A stretch of DNA of 6,244 nucleotides from assembly GCA_017388605.1 (NCBI GenBank), contig JAFPIE010000063.1, forward strand, positions 1-6,244. The letters are read 5' to 3'. Position 1 is the first letter of the stretch. Every line of letters starts with the position of its first letter. The stretch comes from Acholeplasmatales bacterium. GTDB taxonomy: Bacteria; Bacillota_I; Bacilli_A; Acholeplasmatales; Anaeroplasmataceae. Under the pieces are notes generated by a model. That model was not told where the DNA came from and made no database searches. It saw only the letters and a list, made by a program, of their open reading frames with translations. Below, piece after piece: positions 4,849 through 6,244 of this stretch. The translations under genes and the position numbers were made by a program.

Positions 4849-6244
4849 TTATTTCTTTGAGATTGCGCCTGGTCTACACTGAGACATACACAATCCGCAC
4901 TTTACACACTTATTTGCATCGATTTCCATTGAAGCAAGCTTATGCTTAGGAGCAATGTAATCGGTTCTTGTAATTGCATTAACAGGACAGTTCTTAGCAC
5001 AAATACCACAGCCTACGCACTTATCCTTATCAATTACATACTGCATTAAATTCTTACAAACATGAGCAGGGCACTTCTTATCAACGATATGAGCCAAATA
5101 TTCATCTCTAAATTTTGACATTGTAGATACAATTGGGTTTGCACTTGTCTGGCCTAAACCACATAGTGAGTTAGCCTTTACTGCCTGTGCTAATTCCTCA
5201 AGATCCTCTAAATCCTGCATTGTACCCTTACCTTCGGTAATTCTTGTAAGGATTTCAAGCATTCTCTTAGTACCAATACGGCATGGAGAACACTTACCAC
5301 AGGACTCATCACAAATAAATTCCATATAGAATTTTGCAACGTCAACCATACAGTTATCTTCATCCATTACGATAGCTCCACCAGAACCCATCATAGATCC
5401 TCTTGCGATTAAGTTATCATAATCGATTGAAGCATCAAGATCATCTACAGTTAAGCATCCACCAGATGGACCACCTGTCTGAATAGCCTTGAACTTCTTT
5501 CCATTAGGGATACCACCACCGATATCGTAAATTAATTCACGAAGAGTAGTTCCCATAGGAACCTCAACTAAACCTACATTATTAACCTTACCACCTAAAG
5601 CGAATACCTTAGTACCCTTACTCTTTTCAGTACCATATTGTGCAAACTTAGCAGCACCCTCTCTTAAAATATAAGGAACTGTAGCTAAAGTTTCTACGTT
5701 GTTAATAATTGTTGGCTTGCCCCATAAACCCTTAACTGCAGGGAATGGTGGACGAGGACGTGGCATACCACGCTGACCCTCAATAGAATTTAATAATGCT
5801 GTTTCCTCACCACAAACGAATGCACCAGCACCAAGTCTTAAATGACATCTAAATGAGAAATCAGTTCCCATAATATGATCACCAAGTAAGCCTAATTCCT
5901 CAGCCTGCTTGATTGCAATCTTTAATCTTTCTACGGCAATAGGATACTCTGCACGTACATAGAAATAACCATTCTTTGCACCAATAGCGTAACCTGCAAT
6001 CATCATACCTTCGATAACTGCGATTGGGTTACCTTCAAGAATAGATCTATCCATGAATGCACCTGGATCTCCTTCATCACCATTACATACAACATACTTT
6101 TCATCGTTCTGCTGTGCAAAGGCGAACTGCCATTTTCTACCAGTAGGGAAGCCTCCGCCACCTCTACCTCTTAAACCAGAGTCTAATACTTCTTTGATAA
6201 CGTCCTCTTGCTTCATATGTAGAGCACGCTCTAAGCCCTTAAAT
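4849..6244 (-). CDS. hydB: NuoF-like hydrogenase subunit HydB (5' end beyond the window)
   Basis: NAD(H)- and FMN-binding iron-sulfur subunit, partial. The reading frame is open to the right edge and upstream codons (F-K-G-L-E-R-A-L-H) match the family just before M at 6216, so that ATG is internal. The N-terminal thioredoxin-like [2Fe-2S] domain must lie off the edge. Numbering from that Met: the nucleotide-binding loop [10 protein letters not shown] is at 17-26, the flavin region N-G-D-E-G-D-P-G at 45-52, and [10 protein letters not shown] at 129-138. An SLBB domain follows at about 200-255. The NuoF [4Fe-4S] site is C306, C309, C312 and C352. A C-terminal double [4Fe-4S] ferredoxin has C400/403/406 with C447 and C437/440/443 with C410. 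This NuoF-plus-ferredoxin tail, absent from complex I NuoF, marks HydB of HydABC or the related HndC. It feeds electrons between NAD(H), ferredoxin and HydA. Confidence 0.95.
   Translation of the reverse strand, partial: FKGLERALHMKQEDVIKEVLDSGLRGRGGGGFPTGRKWQFAFAQQNDEKYVVCNGDEGDPGAFMDRSILEGNPIAVIEGMMIAGYAIGAKNGYFYVRAEYPIAVERLKIAIKQAEELGLLGDHIMGTDFSFRCHLRLGAGAFVCGEETALLNSIEGQRGMPRPRPPFPAVKGLWGKPTIINNVETLATVPYILREGAAKFAQYGTEKSKGTKVFALGGKVNNVGLVEVPMGTTLRELIYDIGGGIPNGKKFKAIQTGGPSGGCLTVDDLDASIDYDNLIARGSMMGSGGAIVMDEDNCMVDVAKFYMEFICDESCGKCSPCRIGTKRMLEILTRITEGKGTMQDLEDLEELAQAVKANSLCGLGQTSANPIVSTMSKFRDEYLAHIVDKKCPAHVCKNLMQYVIDKDKCVGCGICAKNCPVNAITRTDYIAPKHKLASMEIDANKCVKCGLCMSQCRPGAISKK

Noticed and set aside
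6214..6216. ATG at 6216 as the true start of the HydB subunit
   Set aside because: The frame is open to the right edge and the preceding nine codons continue the family's sequence just before the nucleotide-binding loop. The gene is partial.
112..6244. Reassigned UGA codon, suggested by the absence of TGA stops
   Set aside because: Five TAA and one TAG among six genes is expected in AT-rich DNA, and all genes read intact with ordinary TGG tryptophans.
3057..6244. Visibly lower AT content of hydA and hydB than the left half as a sign of horizontal transfer
   Set aside because: Conserved Gly-, Ala-, Pro- and Cys-rich iron-sulfur proteins raise GC on their own, while the membrane protein and AT-rich regulator lower it. 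No mobile element or repeat borders the change.

Overview
The window is ordinary bacterial chromosome from an AT-rich anaerobe, most likely a low-GC Bacillota. The evidence is a multi-subunit [FeFe]-hydrogenase, strong AGGAGG-type ribosome binding sites, short intergenic gaps and rho-independent terminators. All six genes read cleanly with the standard bacterial code. Five stop codons are TAA and one is TAG. I cannot place the organism more finely; Erysipelotrichia-like or clostridial lineages would both fit.

The right half (about 3057 to the right edge) is the 3' part of a minus-strand hydrogenase operon. A NuoF/HydB-type flavo-iron-sulfur subunit enters from beyond the right edge. After 16 bases it is followed by hydA, the catalytic H-cluster subunit. 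A hairpin terminator at about 3009-3040 closes the operon. The pair fits a trimeric HydABC enzyme coupling NAD(H) and ferredoxin to hydrogen; the NuoE-like HydC would lie off the right edge. Just beyond the terminator, on the same strand, is a 130-residue FMN-binding split-barrel (PNPOx-type) protein with its own extended -10 promoter.

The left half is a divergent regulator/transporter locus. A plus-strand gene at 1936-2538 encodes a CRP/FNR-family regulator. On the minus strand, a substrate-binding lipoprotein (845-1849) and an overlapping ABC permease (112-864) form a two-gene operon that ends in a hairpin at 64-89. No ATPase gene is present. The regulator gene and the PNPOx gene converge on one bidirectional terminator (2537-2575).

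The most interesting part is the 86-base gap between the regulator and the lipoprotein gene. It holds a perfect TGTGA-N6-TCACA palindrome, the classical CRP half-sites, and the regulator's recognition helix carries the CRP-type R-E-T-V-x-R signature. The palindrome starts at the predicted +1 region of the regulator's promoter, suggesting self-repression. It is also centred 41.5 bases upstream of the start predicted from the best -10 box of the transporter operon, the class II activation position. This suggests a small self-contained circuit: one regulator represses itself and activates uptake of an unidentified substrate. Positions 1-62 are very AT-rich and hold nothing I can support.
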